A stretch of DNA of 64,000 bases from Novosphingobium barchaimii LL02. GTDB taxonomy: Bacteria > Pseudomonadota > Alphaproteobacteria > Sphingomonadales > Sphingomonadaceae. The stretch covers positions 418,477 through 482,476 of the forward strand of contig NZ_KQ130455.1 in NCBI RefSeq assembly GCF_001046635.1. The letters are read 5' to 3'. The stretch's first letter is position 1; the number at the start of each line of letters is the position of its first letter. Under the pieces are notes generated by a model. The model saw only the letters and a program-made list of their open reading frames with translations. It did no database searches and was not told the DNA's origin. This document shows, in pieces, positions 55,171 to 63,862 of the stretch. The translations under genes and the position numbers were made by a program.

Positions 55171-57303
55171 TTATGGCTCGCCCTTCGCCTTAGCCTCGCG
55201 GGCGCGGGCATTGAGGTAGGCGCGGATCGCTTCGGCATCCTGCGGCGTCAGGTATCTGCTGAAGGACACCATGCCCTGATCGGCGAGCACGCCGTCGATC
55301 ACGACCTGCCGGAACACCCTGGCATCTCCGATCGCGCCCGAGCGGCGCAGATCCGGCAGTACCCCGGAGGACAGCCCTTCCGAGCCGTGGCATACCGCGC
55401 AGGTGGCGGAGAACAGGTGCGACCCCCGCGCGACCTGTTGCGCCGAGAATCTCTCGGCCGAAGGCGCATAGGGCGGCGGCGGCGCCTTCTCGCGCGCGGG
55501 CAGCTTTGCGGTGCCGCCCAGTCTGAATGCCAGGATGCGGCCTGGCACCCGAGCCTGGGGTGCGGCGTAGCTGGGCATCGCCAGGTTGTAAGCGCCGCCC
55601 TTACCCGCCATCACCGCGACGTACTGTGCGCCGTTGACCCTGTAAGATACCGGGCCTGCCATGATCGGCTCCTGCGCATCGAACTGCCAGCGCTGCTCGC
55701 CGCTGCGCGCATCGTAGCTGTGGAAGGTGCCTTCGGCGTCGCCCTGGAACACCAGGTCGCCGCCAGTCGCCAGCACGCCGCCGTTCCATGGCCCCTTGTA
55801 GGGCGCACGCCACACTTCCTTGCGCGCCACCGGGTCCCACGCGATCAGACGCCCTTCGAATGACTGCAGCATCGCTTCTATCGCCGCCTTGTCCTTGGGC
55901 AAATTGCCCGGCTCGGCAAGGCCCATGTTGAGCAGGCCGGGGCGGTATTTGAATGCGCCGTCGGGCGTGTAGACTGCGGGGATTTGCTGCGCCGGGATGT
56001 AGACGAGCCCGGTCTGCGATGAAAACGCCATCGGGTGCCAGTTATGCGCACCCCACGGCCCCGAGGTGGCGATGAAGTTGCCCGACTTGTCGTAACGGGC
56101 CCGCGGGTCGATGACTGGTCGCCCGGTCTTGAGGTCGACGCGGTCCGCCCAGTTCACCGGCACGTACTTGTCGGCGGAGAGAGGCTTTCCGGTCTCCCGG
56201 TCAATCACGTAGAAGAAGCCGTTCTTGGGCGCGTGGAGGATGACCTTGCGGCTGCGTCCGCCGATGGTAAGGTCGGCCAGTGTCATTTGCTGGGTCGAGG
56301 TGAAATCCCACTGATCGCCCGGCGTCTCCTGATAATGCCACAGGTATTTGCCGGTATCGGGATCGAGCGCGACGATCGAACCGATGAAAAGGTTGTCGCC
56401 CTTGCCGGCGGAACGGATGCCTCGGTTCCACGGGCCGCCGTTGCCGACGCCGATGTAGAGGCGGTTCATCGCCGCATCGTAGACGATCGAGTCCCATACG
56501 GTGCCGCCCCCGCCGATCGTCCACCACTCGCCCGCCCAGGTCGGTCCGGCCATGCGTTCGAGCACGTCGTCGGACGCCGCGCCGTCCTTTTCGCCGGGCT
56601 TGCCGGGGACGGTGTAGAAGCGCCAGGCAAGCCGCCCGGTCTTCTCGTCGTAGGCCGAGACATAGCCGCGCATGCCCTGGTCGGCGCCGCCAAAGCCGAT
56701 GAACACCTTGCCCCTGGCTACGCGCGGCGCGCCCGAGATCGCCATTGGTTGCTTGGGATCGGTGGTCTGCACTCGCCAGATCTGCTTGCCGGTCCGGGCG
56801 TCGAGTGCGATCAGGCGGCCGTCCACGGTGCCGAAGAAGAGCCGCCCGTCGCTATAGGCCGCGCCCCGGTTGACGACGTCGCAGCAGGCATGGATTGCGC
56901 TGTCGCCCGGCACCTTGGGATCGAATTCCCACAACCGCTTGCCGGTCGCCGCATCAAGCGCGACGACCTTGCTCCACGCGGTGGTGGCATACATCACCCC
57001 GTCGACCACCAGCGGCGTGCCTTCCTGCCCCCGGAACGTGTCCAGATCGGCATACCAGGCAAGGCCCAGTTGCCCGGCATTCCCGCCGTTGATCTGGGTG
57101 AGGGGGGAAAAGCGCGTCTCGTCGTAAGTGCGCCCGTGGCTCAGCCAGTTGTCGGCGTCCCTGGTCGCCGACAGCAGCCGGGCGTCGCTCTTGTTCACAT
57201 CGGCGCGCTCGGCCCGGCACCCGGCCAGAGCCAGGGCGAGCGTTAGCGTGCACGAAAGGGCTGCGCCGACGTTGCGGCGCGAAACTGCGATCCCGATGGT
57301 CAC
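55171..57303 (-). CDS. PQQ-dependent quinohaemoprotein alcohol dehydrogenase (lipoprotein)
   Basis: A 710-residue periplasmic enzyme that oxidises alcohols and passes electrons to cytochrome c. The N-terminus has a lipobox (LALAGC, Cys29). The eight-bladed propeller shows repeated A-x-D-x-x-T-G-K-x-x-W docking motifs (ALDAATGKRLWEF, ALDARTGKQIWRV, ALDPDTGKYLWHY), the vicinal Cys pair in IHACCDVVNRG, and GAHNWHPMAF. A C-terminal cytochrome c domain carries CAVCH near residues 633-637 and a Met in GMVSFSRYL as a likely second ligand. It starts with GTG, AAGGG upstream, two bases after the aldehyde dehydrogenase stop. It would oxidise the alcohol produced by the P450. Confidence 0.93.
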   Translation of the reverse strand: MTIGIAVSRRNVGAALSCTLTLALALAGCRAERADVNKSDARLLSATRDADNWLSHGRTYDETRFSPLTQINGGNAGQLGLAWYADLDTFRGQEGTPLVVDGVMYATTAWSKVVALDAATGKRLWEFDPKVPGDSAIHACCDVVNRGAAYSDGRLFFGTVDGRLIALDARTGKQIWRVQTTDPKQPMAISGAPRVARGKVFIGFGGADQGMRGYVSAYDEKTGRLAWRFYTVPGKPGEKDGAASDDVLERMAGPTWAGEWWTIGGGGTVWDSIVYDAAMNRLYIGVGNGGPWNRGIRSAGKGDNLFIGSIVALDPDTGKYLWHYQETPGDQWDFTSTQQMTLADLTIGGRSRKVILHAPKNGFFYVIDRETGKPLSADKYVPVNWADRVDLKTGRPVIDPRARYDKSGNFIATSGPWGAHNWHPMAFSSQTGLVYIPAQQIPAVYTPDGAFKYRPGLLNMGLAEPGNLPKDKAAIEAMLQSFEGRLIAWDPVARKEVWRAPYKGPWNGGVLATGGDLVFQGDAEGTFHSYDARSGEQRWQFDAQEPIMAGPVSYRVNGAQYVAVMAGKGGAYNLAMPSYAAPQARVPGRILAFRLGGTAKLPAREKAPPPPYAPSAERFSAQQVARGSHLFSATCAVCHGSEGLSSGVLPDLRRSGAIGDARVFRQVVIDGVLADQGMVSFSRYLTPQDAEAIRAYLNARAREAKAKGEP

Positions 57304-57305
57304 GT

Positions 57306-58367
57306 TCAACCCTTGAGATAGACGAAGACGGACTTGGTTTCCTGATAGGCGCGGATGCCGTCCTCGGCGTTCTCGCGGCCCCAGCCCGATTCCTTGTATC
57401 CTCCGAACGGCATCGCCGGGTGCATCATGCCGTAGCCGTTGATCCACACGTTGCCCGCCTGCAGTCGCGCGGCGGTGAGGTGCGCCTTGTTGACGTCGGA
57501 CGTGTAGATTCCGGCGCCAAGCCCGTAGCGGGTGTCGTTCGCGGCCTGCACGAGGTCGTCGATGTCATCCACCGGTGTCGCGACCAGAACCGGGCCGAAG
57601 ATTTCCTCGCGCACGATGCGCATGTCCTTGTTGACGTTGGCGAACACCGTCGGCTCGATGTAGTAGCCCTGGTTACCCACCGCGCTGCCGCCGGTCACGA
57701 CATGCGCCCCTTCCGACACGCCGGTTTCCAGATAGCGGGCTACCTTGTCACGCTGGCCTTCGGAAATCAGGGGGCCGATCGCATTGTCGGGATCGAAGCC
57801 GTGGCCGATTTTGAGGCCCTTGGCGAAGTCGGTGATGCCCGCGACCACCTTGTCGAAGGACTTCTTCTGCACGAACAGGCGCGATCCGGCGAAGCAGACC
57901 TGGCCGGTATTGGCGAAGATGCCCATCGCGGCGCCAGGGATGGTCACTTCGGGATCGGCATCGTCGAACACGATCACCGGCGACTTGCCCCCCAGTTCCA
58001 GCGTCACGCGCTTGAGCGTCTCGGCGGCGGACTGGACGATTTTCTTACCGGTGGCGGTGGAGCCGGTGAAGCTGATCTTGTCCACCTGCGGGTGATCCAC
58101 CAGCGCCTGGCCGGCCGTGGCGCCAAAGCCCGGCACGATGTTTACGACGCCTGCGGGAATGCCCGCTTCGACCATCAGGTTGGCGGCGTAGAGCGCCGAG
58201 AGCGGGGTCAGTTCGGCGGGCTTGACGACCACCGAGCAGCCGGCCGCCAGGGCAGGCGCCAGCTTGATCATCATCACCCCGATAGGGCCGTTCCACGGGA
58301 TGATCGTGCCGACCACTCCCACCGGCTCGACGCTGGTATAGGCGTGCATCTTGAGCGCATCGCTAGC
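57306..58367 (-). pseudogene. Aldehyde dehydrogenase, cut off at its 5' end by a transposon
   Basis: The visible 353 residues start inside the protein at SDALKMHAYTSVEPVGVVG and run to the normal end (AYQETKSVFVYLKG). They include TIIPWNGPIGVMM, FTGSTATGKK, the general base in LELGGKSP and the catalytic Cys in TGQVCFAGSR. About 130-140 N-terminal residues, part of the cofactor domain, are missing. The break is exactly where the transposon's TGTAGGCG end begins. The catalytic residues are intact, but the gene has lost its promoter and start. It was the first gene of the alcohol dehydrogenase/P450 unit, so the insertion may also affect those genes. Confidence 0.9.
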
Positions 58368-58505
58368 TGTAGGCGCTTGCAACCGTAGCAGCTTCTGCTC
58401 GCAAACAGCGCCTTTTCCTGCCCAGATTACCTGACAACGAGCCGACTATGCTGCTCACGCTATCCGACAATGTGCTCGCCATCATCCGCGTCTGCTCGCA
58501 AACGG
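58368..58505 (+). repeat. Left terminal inverted repeat, 138 bp
   Basis: It aligns without gaps to the reverse complement of 63863-64000. Identity is concentrated in three blocks: the outer 15 bp (one mismatch), an 18-bp block TCTGCTCGCAAACAGCGC (no mismatch), and the inner 58 bp at 58448-58505 (two mismatches). CTGCTCGCAAAC occurs twice, at 58395 and 58492, and is the likely transposase-binding motif. Confidence 0.9.
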
Positions 58506-58546
58506 CAAAGGGCCGCTCATGGTATCTGCCAACTACAAAGTCGAGA

Positions 58547-58999
58547 TTAGCAGTCATTTGCTGATGCGCGATGCTCACGCAGCTTTGTGGAACCCAAGAT
58601 CAGAAAGTACACGATGGGGCAAACCACCATCAGCATCACTGCTGGATCGGTAGCCCATCTCGTTGGGCCATCGCTGTCCGGCTCACTTGCTACCGCGAGC
58701 ATGAGCGCGATTGATCCTCGCACAGCGGCGTAGGTGGCAGGAACAAGCAGGATGTGGAGAAGCCACCCGTAGCGGAACCGCATGGCGCCAAACCAGCAGA
58801 GTACAGCTATGGCGGGTGGAGCGAGTGTGGCGGCTACGAAGCCGCAGAACCAAATGGCAAACCCTGCCGGAGTCAGCGTATCGCGATAGTAGCTGGCGAT
58901 CCCATCCGGTCGCAATCCGAGAGCGACGAAAGAGCCTGCGACGACAACGGCACCCAAAGCCGTCAGTCCGACGCCACGCAATGTCCCGTGTCTCGGCAT
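58547..58999 (-). CDS. Transposon cargo: four-helix membrane protein, unknown function
   Basis: About 150 residues with four hydrophobic segments (near residues 9-28, 44-70, 72-100 and 122-142). The loops are short, and the C-terminus is charged and soluble (STKLREHRASANDC). No known motif is visible. The chosen ATG begins MPRHGTLRG, 28 bases after the stop of the gene before it on the same strand; the frame is open 25 codons further up and would overlap that gene. The two genes form a cargo operon inside the transposon. The function is unknown; a partner role for the larger protein is inferred only from linkage. Confidence 0.6.
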   Translation of the reverse strand: MPRHGTLRGVGLTALGAVVVAGSFVALGLRPDGIASYYRDTLTPAGFAIWFCGFVAATLAPPAIAVLCWFGAMRFRYGWLLHILLVPATYAAVRGSIALMLAVASEPDSDGPTRWATDPAVMLMVVCPIVYFLILGSTKLREHRASANDC

Positions 59000-59027
59000 C
59001 AATCTATGCAATCCAGTAAGCCATTGA

Positions 59028-59720
59028 TCAGGCTGCTCGCACTTTGGCTCGGAAGAAGGTCGTTTCCGACCCAATCAGATCGGGGTCGATCCCGCTCTCC
59101 TCGGCGGCCAGTTGCTGGATGATCCGCCAAATCTCGGGGGCGGTGAGGCGCGCGCCGTCGCGGGCAAGCCTGCCACGGTTCTGCTCCGTGACCAGTCGGG
59201 CGAGATCGCCGATAGTGTCGCACCTCCGAGGTAATCGCCGGCGGTCGAGGTGCCGTAACCATAGCCCCGCGTAGGCGCTCGCTCCAGCAGCGAAGATGCG
59301 AAGGGGAGGTGCCAGCGTCGTGAAGGCGAGGATCGCGACCGCGACAGCGAAGCAGAGACCACTGACAATCCCAAGCCATCCGGCTCGCGTCGCCGGCATC
59401 TTGAGGTCGGTATCGGCTTCCAGGTCGCTGAACGCTTGGCGCAGCTTCCCACCGATCAGCGGCGCCAACGGCGCATCCGGCCCGACGTGCCGGCCAAGCC
59501 CGAGCGCGCGTCGAAGCCTGTAGAACGTCATCTGCGTGGCGCATGTCGTGCCGCCCCCGCTGTAGGCTGCGACATGCGCGACGACATGGTCACGCACCTC
59601 GCCGAACGTTGTCCAAGGCAGGTTCGAGCGCAGGCGCAGATCGAAGGTGCGCTCGATTGCGAGGAAGAAGTCGGTGTCGTCGCCATCACCGACCCAGCCA
59701 ACCGTATCGAGCACCTGCAT
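59028..59720 (-). CDS. Transposon cargo: membrane protein with two acyl-carrier-like segments
   Basis: A 230-residue protein. Residues about 10-50 (GDGDDTDFFLAIERTF...TTFGEVRDHVVAHV) follow the helix pattern of acyl carrier proteins of the DUF1493 style, with Asp where the carrier Ser would be expected. Two adjacent membrane helices lie near 114-145. The C-terminal part (PEIWRIIQQLAAEESGIDPD, IGSETTFF) looks like the first helix and loop of another carrier domain and then ends abruptly. These resemblances are my inference; no phosphopantetheine site (DSL-type) is visible. It is the first gene of a two-gene cargo operon. Confidence 0.6.
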   Translation of the reverse strand: MQVLDTVGWVGDGDDTDFFLAIERTFDLRLRSNLPWTTFGEVRDHVVAHVAAYSGGGTTCATQMTFYRLRRALGLGRHVGPDAPLAPLIGGKLRQAFSDLEADTDLKMPATRAGWLGIVSGLCFAVAVAILAFTTLAPPLRIFAAGASAYAGLWLRHLDRRRLPRRCDTIGDLARLVTEQNRGRLARDGARLTAPEIWRIIQQLAAEESGIDPDLIGSETTFFRAKVRAA

Positions 59721-59734
59721 GAACCCGGCTCCTC

Positions 59735-59860
59735 AGCGGTTCTGCAAAACGACCGTTTCTGACGAGCCGATCGCCTTGCTGGGCCGGCAACGTAAATCTG
59801 CGGGCCGCACTTTGTCAAAACTGTTCTGGAAACCCGCGTCGCAAAACGGTATGCCCCGCA
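59735..59860. promoter_or_regulatory. Candidate resolution (res) site of the transposon
   Basis: Between the cargo operon and the resolvase gene lie three related short motifs: GCAAAACGACCGTTT, GTCAAAACTGTTC and GCAAAACGGTATGC. Spaced inverted half-sites of this kind in front of a resolvase gene are what a res site looks like. Promoters for both divergent transcripts must also be here. This is an inference from position and repetition. Confidence 0.4.
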
Positions 59861-59885
59861 CGAGTTTGGAGAAGATCAGACGCTC

Positions 59886-60482
59886 ATGCGGGTCGGCTAT
59901 GCCAGGGTCAGCACCAGCGACCAGAACCCCGAGCTCCAGCTCGATGCGCTGCGGCGGGCCGGCTGCGAGCGGGTGTTCACCGAAAAGGCGTCGGGCGCGC
60001 GCGATGACCGGCCCGAACTGGCGCGCATTCTGGAAGACGTGCTGCGCGCAGGCGACACGCTGGTTGTTTGGAAGCTCGACCGCCTCGCCCGCTCGCTCAA
60101 GAAGTTGATCGCCACGGCCGAGGATCTGGAGCGCGAGAAGATCGGGCTGGTGTCGCTGACCGAGAGCATCGACACGACAACGCCGGGTGGCATGCTCACC
60201 TTTCACGTGTTCGGCGCCATCGCGCAGTTCGAGCGTGCCCTGATCCGCGAGCGAACTACCGCGGGGCTAGTGGAGGCGCGCCGGCAGGGTCGCAAGGGTG
60301 GCCGCCCATCGGCAATGCGCCCGAGCGACGTCGCCGCGGCACGGGCGATGATGAAGGAGGGCACGTTGCCGGTGCGCGACATCGCCAAGCGCATGGGCGT
60401 GTCGGTCGCGACCCTCTATCGCTATGCAGGCAAGCGCGGCAGCGGTGCATCGATCAAGGAGGCTGCAACAGCCCATGGCTGA
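59886..60482 (+). CDS. Serine recombinase/resolvase
   Basis: A 198-residue resolvase-invertase family protein. The N-terminal catalytic domain begins MRVGYARVSTSDQ, with the nucleophile Ser9. It continues with KLDRLARSLKKLI (Arg residues of the active site), GGMLTFHVFGAIAQFERALIRERT and a C-terminal helix-turn-helix RDIAKRMGVSVATLYRYA. It resolves cointegrates formed when the element moves by replication. Its stop codon overlaps the transposase start by eight bases, so the two are coupled. Confidence 0.93.
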   Translation: MRVGYARVSTSDQNPELQLDALRRAGCERVFTEKASGARDDRPELARILEDVLRAGDTLVVWKLDRLARSLKKLIATAEDLEREKIGLVSLTESIDTTTPGGMLTFHVFGAIAQFERALIRERTTAGLVEARRQGRKGGRPSAMRPSDVAAARAMMKEGTLPVRDIAKRMGVSVATLYRYAGKRGSGASIKEAATAHG

Positions 60483-62127
60483 CCGGGCGAAGCGACCGCC
60501 TGGAGAGGCGCTGATCGATCTTCGCCGACGGTTGTCGCTGTTGCCCCCACGCGACCCCGGTCGCACCGAGATCATCGCCCGTGCGGCCGAGGCCTATGGC
60601 ATCTCCATCTGGACCCTTTACCGGGCGTTGCGCGAGCTGAACCGCCCCAAGTCGGTGCGCCGGTCCGACCATGGTGCGACGCGGGTTGCCCCGCAGGCCG
60701 AGATGGAGCGCTACGCCGAGATCGTCGCCGCACTGAAGATCAGGACCACCAACAAGAAGGGCCGGCACGTTTCGACCGCCCGCGCCATCGAGTTCCTGGA
60801 AACCGATGGCGTCGAGACGCCGGAGGGCCTGGTCAAGGTAGCACCCGGCCTGCTGAAGCGGGCGACCATCGACCGGCTGCTCCGCTCATCAGGGCTGGAC
60901 TATGCCCGCGTGACCCGCCCCCACGCAGCCGTTCGTTTTCAGGCGCGGCGATCCAACGAGCTGTGGCACTTCGACATGAGCCCGTCCGACCTCAAGCAGG
61001 TCGAGGCGCCGCTCTGGATCGAGCAGGGTCGCGGCAAACCCACGCTGATGCTGTTCTCGGCCGTCGATGACTGCTCGGGCGTGGTCTACCAGGAATATCG
61101 CAGCGTCTATGGCGAGGATGCCGAGTCCGCGCTGCGCTTTCTATTCAACGCCTTCGCCGCCAAGCCTGAGCCCGAACTGCCGTTCCAGGGCCTGCCGGTC
61201 ACGATCTACATGGACAACGGCCCGGTCAGCCGGTCGCGCGTGTTCCAGTCGGTGATGGGCAGCCTCGGCGTGCGCGTCCTCACCCATCTGCCGCCGAAGG
61301 CCGACGACCGGCACACCGCGGCCCGCGCCAAGGGCAAGGTCGAGCGGCCGTTCCGCACGGTGAAGGAGGTGCACGAGACGTTGTACCACTTCCACAAACC
61401 CAAGGACGAGGCGGAAGCCAATCTGTGGATGCGGCGTGCGCTGGTCACCTACAACAACGGCGACCATCGTTCCGAGCCACACGCGCGGATCGAGCACTGG
61501 CTGCGGCACCTGCCCGGCGATGGCGTGCGGGCCATGTGTTCATGGGAGCGGTTCTGCGCCTTCGCTCGTGAGCCCGAGCGGCGCACCGTTGCGGGCGACG
61601 CGACCGTCTCGGTTGAGGGCGCTTCCTACGAGGTCGAGCCCGAGCTCGCCGGCGAGACGGTGACGCTGCTCTGGGGGCTGTTCGACCAGCAGCTCTTCGT
61701 GGAGCATGACGGCAAGCGGCATGGCCCTTACGAGCCGTCGCGCGGCGCCGTGCCGCTCTACCGCTATCGCAAGTATCAGAAGAGCCGCGCCGAGGAGCGG
61801 CTCGACAAGGTGGTCCGGCTCGCTGACCAGCTGGGGCTGCCCCGCGCGACCGTGACGGGCGGCGACCGGCCGCTGCCGTCGCTGCCGCCCTCCACCGCAG
61901 GGCTCGCGGTGCGGCAAACACCTTTTCCGGAGCCGGCGGTCGAGACGGCATACCCGACCGGGCTCGCGGCGCGCCACGCCATCGTCGACCAGCTCCGGCG
62001 ACCGCTCGGCTCGCTGCCTGAGGCAGACCGCGCCTTCATCGACGCGCTGCTGGGCGAAACGCTCGACAAGACCATCATCGCTGACCGCATCCGAGAGCGG
62101 TTCCAGTCAAGACGGGGGACAAGCTGA
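60475..62127 (+). CDS. DDE (rve-type) transposase with Mu-like C-terminal domain
   Basis: A 550-residue transposase. An N-terminal helix-turn-helix region (YGISIWTLYRALRELNRP) binds the ends. The integrase core has the catalytic triad Asp167 in WHFDMSPSD, Asp247 in TIYMDNGPV and Glu290 in KGKVERPFRTVKE. A Mu-transposase C-terminal-like beta-barrel follows (VEGASYEVEPELAGETVTLLWG), then a basic tail for contact with the ATPase. A strong AAGGAGG ribosome-binding site lies inside the resolvase gene. It is the strand-cutting enzyme of the element. Confidence 0.93.
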   Translation: MADRAKRPPGEALIDLRRRLSLLPPRDPGRTEIIARAAEAYGISIWTLYRALRELNRPKSVRRSDHGATRVAPQAEMERYAEIVAALKIRTTNKKGRHVSTARAIEFLETDGVETPEGLVKVAPGLLKRATIDRLLRSSGLDYARVTRPHAAVRFQARRSNELWHFDMSPSDLKQVEAPLWIEQGRGKPTLMLFSAVDDCSGVVYQEYRSVYGEDAESALRFLFNAFAAKPEPELPFQGLPVTIYMDNGPVSRSRVFQSVMGSLGVRVLTHLPPKADDRHTAARAKGKVERPFRTVKEVHETLYHFHKPKDEAEANLWMRRALVTYNNGDHRSEPHARIEHWLRHLPGDGVRAMCSWERFCAFAREPERRTVAGDATVSVEGASYEVEPELAGETVTLLWGLFDQQLFVEHDGKRHGPYEPSRGAVPLYRYRKYQKSRAEERLDKVVRLADQLGLPRATVTGGDRPLPSLPPSTAGLAVRQTPFPEPAVETAYPTGLAARHAIVDQLRRPLGSLPEADRAFIDALLGETLDKTIIADRIRERFQSRRGTS

Positions 62128-63104
62128 TGCTCGCCGACGTTCAATCCAGCTACGGGCTCGCCCGCCCGTTCCAAGGCGTCGGCAACTTCGAGACAGAGCA
62201 TCAGCGCAACCTCGTGCGCGAGGTCTGTGCGGCCGTGCAGACCGGCAGGTTGATCGTCGTCTCCGGCCTGGTCGGATCGGGCAAGACGCACCTGCTGCGC
62301 CGCATCGAGGACGAGCTGGCCCGGGCGGGCAAGGTCGCCGTCGCCAAGTCGCTTGCGGTCGACAAGCGCCGCACCTCGTTGCCCTCGCTGATCGAGGCGC
62401 TGTTCTACGATCTCTCGCCCGGTGACCGTGCCCAGGTGAAGATTCCCAAGCAGGCCGAGCGCCGCGAGCGCGACCTGCGCGACATCATGCGCAAGGGCAA
62501 GCGCCCGGTCGTACTGGTGGTCGACGAGGCGCATGACCTGCACCACAAGACGCTGACCGGCCTCAAGCGGTTGATGGAGGTGGTGGCTGATGCCGGCGTG
62601 CTGCTGTCGGTCCTTCTGGTCGGCCATCCTCGGCTACGCAACGACCTGCGCCGCCCGCAAATGGAAGAGATCGGCTACCGCACGACCACCTTCGACTATG
62701 AGGGCATCGGCGCCGAACGCCGCGACTATGTTGCCTGGCTGCTCGGCGCCTGTGCGGCCGAGGGGGTCAAGGTTGCCGACTTGATGAACGAGGACGCGAT
62801 CGACCTCATCGCCGAGCGCCTGCGCACCCCGCTCCAGATCGAGATGCACCTGACACTCGCCTTCGAGCAGGGCTTCCGCTTCGCTGCCAAGCCCGTCACG
62901 GCCGAGATCGTCGAGCAGGTGCTGTCGCGGGCGATTGACGACCTCGAACCCACGCTGACGCGCAACGGTTACGATGCGGGCGCGCTCGCCAGCCAGCTCA
63001 ACACCCGGCCGTCCGACATACGCGCGTTCCTCGCCGGAACGCTGGACGCCGAACACACCCGCGACCTGACCGAGCGGCTCCGCGAAGCCGGTGTGCCGAT
63101 ATGA
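62127..63104 (+). CDS. AAA+ ATPase, transposition partner (TniB/TnsC/ExeA-like)
   Basis: A 325-residue ATPase with Walker A VSGLVGSGKTHL near residue 46, Walker B VVLVVDEAHDL near residue 130, a sensor-like LLSVLLVGHPRLRNDL and a helical C-terminal lid. In this class of elements the ATPase chooses the target DNA and activates the transposase. Its ATG overlaps the transposase stop codon by one base (TGATG), so the two proteins are made together. Confidence 0.93.
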   Translation: MLADVQSSYGLARPFQGVGNFETEHQRNLVREVCAAVQTGRLIVVSGLVGSGKTHLLRRIEDELARAGKVAVAKSLAVDKRRTSLPSLIEALFYDLSPGDRAQVKIPKQAERRERDLRDIMRKGKRPVVLVVDEAHDLHHKTLTGLKRLMEVVADAGVLLSVLLVGHPRLRNDLRRPQMEEIGYRTTTFDYEGIGAERRDYVAWLLGACAAEGVKVADLMNEDAIDLIAERLRTPLQIEMHLTLAFEQGFRFAAKPVTAEIVEQVLSRAIDDLEPTLTRNGYDAGALASQLNTRPSDIRAFLAGTLDAEHTRDLTERLREAGVPI

Positions 63105-63204
63105 TACTGGCTGTCCTCGCCTTGGTATCTCCCGCACGCGGACGCAACGCATGTCGTCTGTGCCACCGATTGTGGACGTTGCGCTTCTCTCATAGCCTGC
63201 CGGC

Positions 63205-63774
63205 ATGAACAGGCATCTTACCGCAGCTTCTTTATCGATCGTCAGCTTGCTCAGCGCGTGCTCGGCCTCGGCCGAGAGGAGGTTGGAGGGACGAGTCTTC
63301 GACATCCCGAGAGCCAACGACATATCCGACAATGATAAGCCGTTCTTTCTACCAGCGCTCGATCCCAGCGACGGGTTCTCGTTCTACCTAAATCCGAGCG
63401 CAAGCTTGCCGGAGCGAAACTTGGTGGGCGTGGCAAGCAAGAAGCGGATGTGTGCCCGCGCAGCGGGAACAGAGGCGCTTGTCAACTCGACTGTCTGCGC
63501 AAGTCGCCCGCTTTCATGGCGCGGCCGAACACTGCGCAAGGTAAGTGATGGTGTTTTCTGGACATACCAGTTGCCAGCCGAAGCAGGTCAGAAGCGTCCT
63601 CCATCGCTGGCGAGTTGCTCCGCCATGGGCGGAGGCTCGCGGCCGGGGCTCTGCACGGCCAATCTGCCGTATGACAATCTCGTGCTGACGATTCACTTCC
63701 GAGACAATCAGGTCGGCTCGCTCCAGGCATTATACGATCAATCCGTTGCTAGCCTGAGGAAGTGGGAGCGCTGA
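63205..63774 (+). CDS. Transposon cargo: lipoprotein, unknown function
   Basis: A 189-residue protein with a lipoprotein signal (SLLSACSAS, Cys19), so it is anchored at the periplasmic face of a membrane. The mature part has few repeats and at least five further Cys residues (CARAAG, VCASRP, ASCSAM, LCTANL), which suggests disulfides. The motif PFFLPALDPSDGFSFYLNP is distinctive, but I cannot tie it to a named family. It lies alone between the ATPase gene and the right end. A self-protection or immunity-like role is possible but is only inferred from its place on a mobile element. Confidence 0.65.
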   Translation: MNRHLTAASLSIVSLLSACSASAERRLEGRVFDIPRANDISDNDKPFFLPALDPSDGFSFYLNPSASLPERNLVGVASKKRMCARAAGTEALVNSTVCASRPLSWRGRTLRKVSDGVFWTYQLPAEAGQKRPPSLASCSAMGGGSRPGLCTANLPYDNLVLTIHFRDNQVGSLQALYDQSVASLRKWER

Positions 63775-63862
63775 TGCTTACGGCAAACCCGGCGGGAACG
63801 ATCGCTGCCAGACCGCTCACCGGCACTCCTCGCTATTGGCAGAAAGCGAGAACAGGCCTTCT

